Of a stretch of DNA of 12,660 nucleotides, positions 12,601 through 12,660 are shown in pieces. This stretch comes from Symbiodinium natans (taxonomy: Eukaryota > Sar > Dinophyceae > Suessiales > Symbiodiniaceae). A program made the position numbers and the translations under genes. Below the pieces are notes generated by a model. That model had not been told where the DNA came from. It did no database searches and saw nothing but the letters and a program-made list of their open reading frames with translations. Position 1 is the first letter of the stretch; each line of letters begins with the position of its first letter. The stretch is from the NCBI GenBank assembly GCA_905221605.1, contig CAJNDS010001622.1:1-12660 (forward strand). Direction: 5' to 3'.

Positions 12601-12660
12601 TCCTAGTAGGGTGTAGGGTGCCTCTGGGCTAGCCAGAAGCCTTGACCCATAGTTTCGGGT
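12601..12660. other. right-edge unique stretch in an exon-like setting
   Basis: Left of it is a C-strand block and at its right TTTCGGGT begins, the same setting as the exons. A minus frame reads MGQGFWLAQRHPTPY then stops. No clear acceptor or charged helix, so I do not call an exon. Confidence 0.2.

Noticed and set aside
2320-12660. A chromosome end (true telomere)
   Set aside because: The heptamer blocks change orientation more than twenty times, are interrupted by unique sequence and are mostly decayed. No terminal block of constant orientation reaches a window edge.
1-12660. tRNA, rRNA or spliced-leader genes
   Set aside because: I saw no cloverleaf-like arms with conserved TTC-containing loop, no rRNA core motifs and no repeated leader-like unit; reading by eye cannot exclude a divergent one.

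Overview
This window looks like the interior of a nuclear gene, not a chromosome end, from an eukaryote with plant/alga-type TTTAGGG telomeric repeats. A dinoflagellate or similar alga fits best: tiny GC-rich exons, large repeat-filled introns, and inverted-repeat elements lying at candidate intron edges. That placement is inference. No complete bacterial-type gene, rRNA, tRNA or CRISPR array is visible, and no long single-exon ORF is convincing.

Layout. (1) 1-2227 is a composite repeat bounded by inverted copies of a GGCC-T(14-16)-GGTCGATTT end. It holds a ~74-bp T-rich repeat, about 15 copies of a ~110-bp minisatellite in alternating types, a TTCC/TTTC tract and a degraded inverted arm of the 74-bp repeat. 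(2) From 2320 to the right edge the DNA is a mosaic of telomere-like heptamer blocks that switch orientation again and again (CCCTAAA on + at some places, TTTAGGG at others). They alternate with short unique stretches. (3) Between a CCCTAAA block on the left and a TTTAGGG block on the right there repeatedly sits a 30-100 bp GC-rich stretch. Read on the minus strand, it encodes an Ala/Glu/Lys/Arg-rich helix (pieces such as EAERMRREAEAK, AAKAEASKRAAEAKRQQE, DAAKIQREADAKKATE, EEAERKKLAE).

The simplest reading is one minus-strand gene of at least 9 kb, running from about 12076 down to about 3016 and open at both ends. It would encode a charged, probably coiled-coil protein in small exons. Its introns start with GTTTAGGG arrays and end with CCCTAAA arrays. 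The two arms of an intron RNA are complementary, so each intron could fold into a hairpin. The G-rich arm supplies GT donors every 7 nt. The C-rich arm supplies branch-point-like CTAAAC plus an AG-free stretch before the exon. With one compatible choice of splice sites most exons are a whole number of codons.

Several small inverted-repeat elements lie in the same introns. One is a CAGATCTTCC-ended family in three copies, one of which abuts a candidate exon and one of which sits inside one copy of a tandem duplication. Another is a 57-bp motif in two copies, one with a dyad partner. A third group has TACATGG-type ends. Splice sites, reading frames at exon edges and the organism are all predicted by eye; RNA data would settle them.
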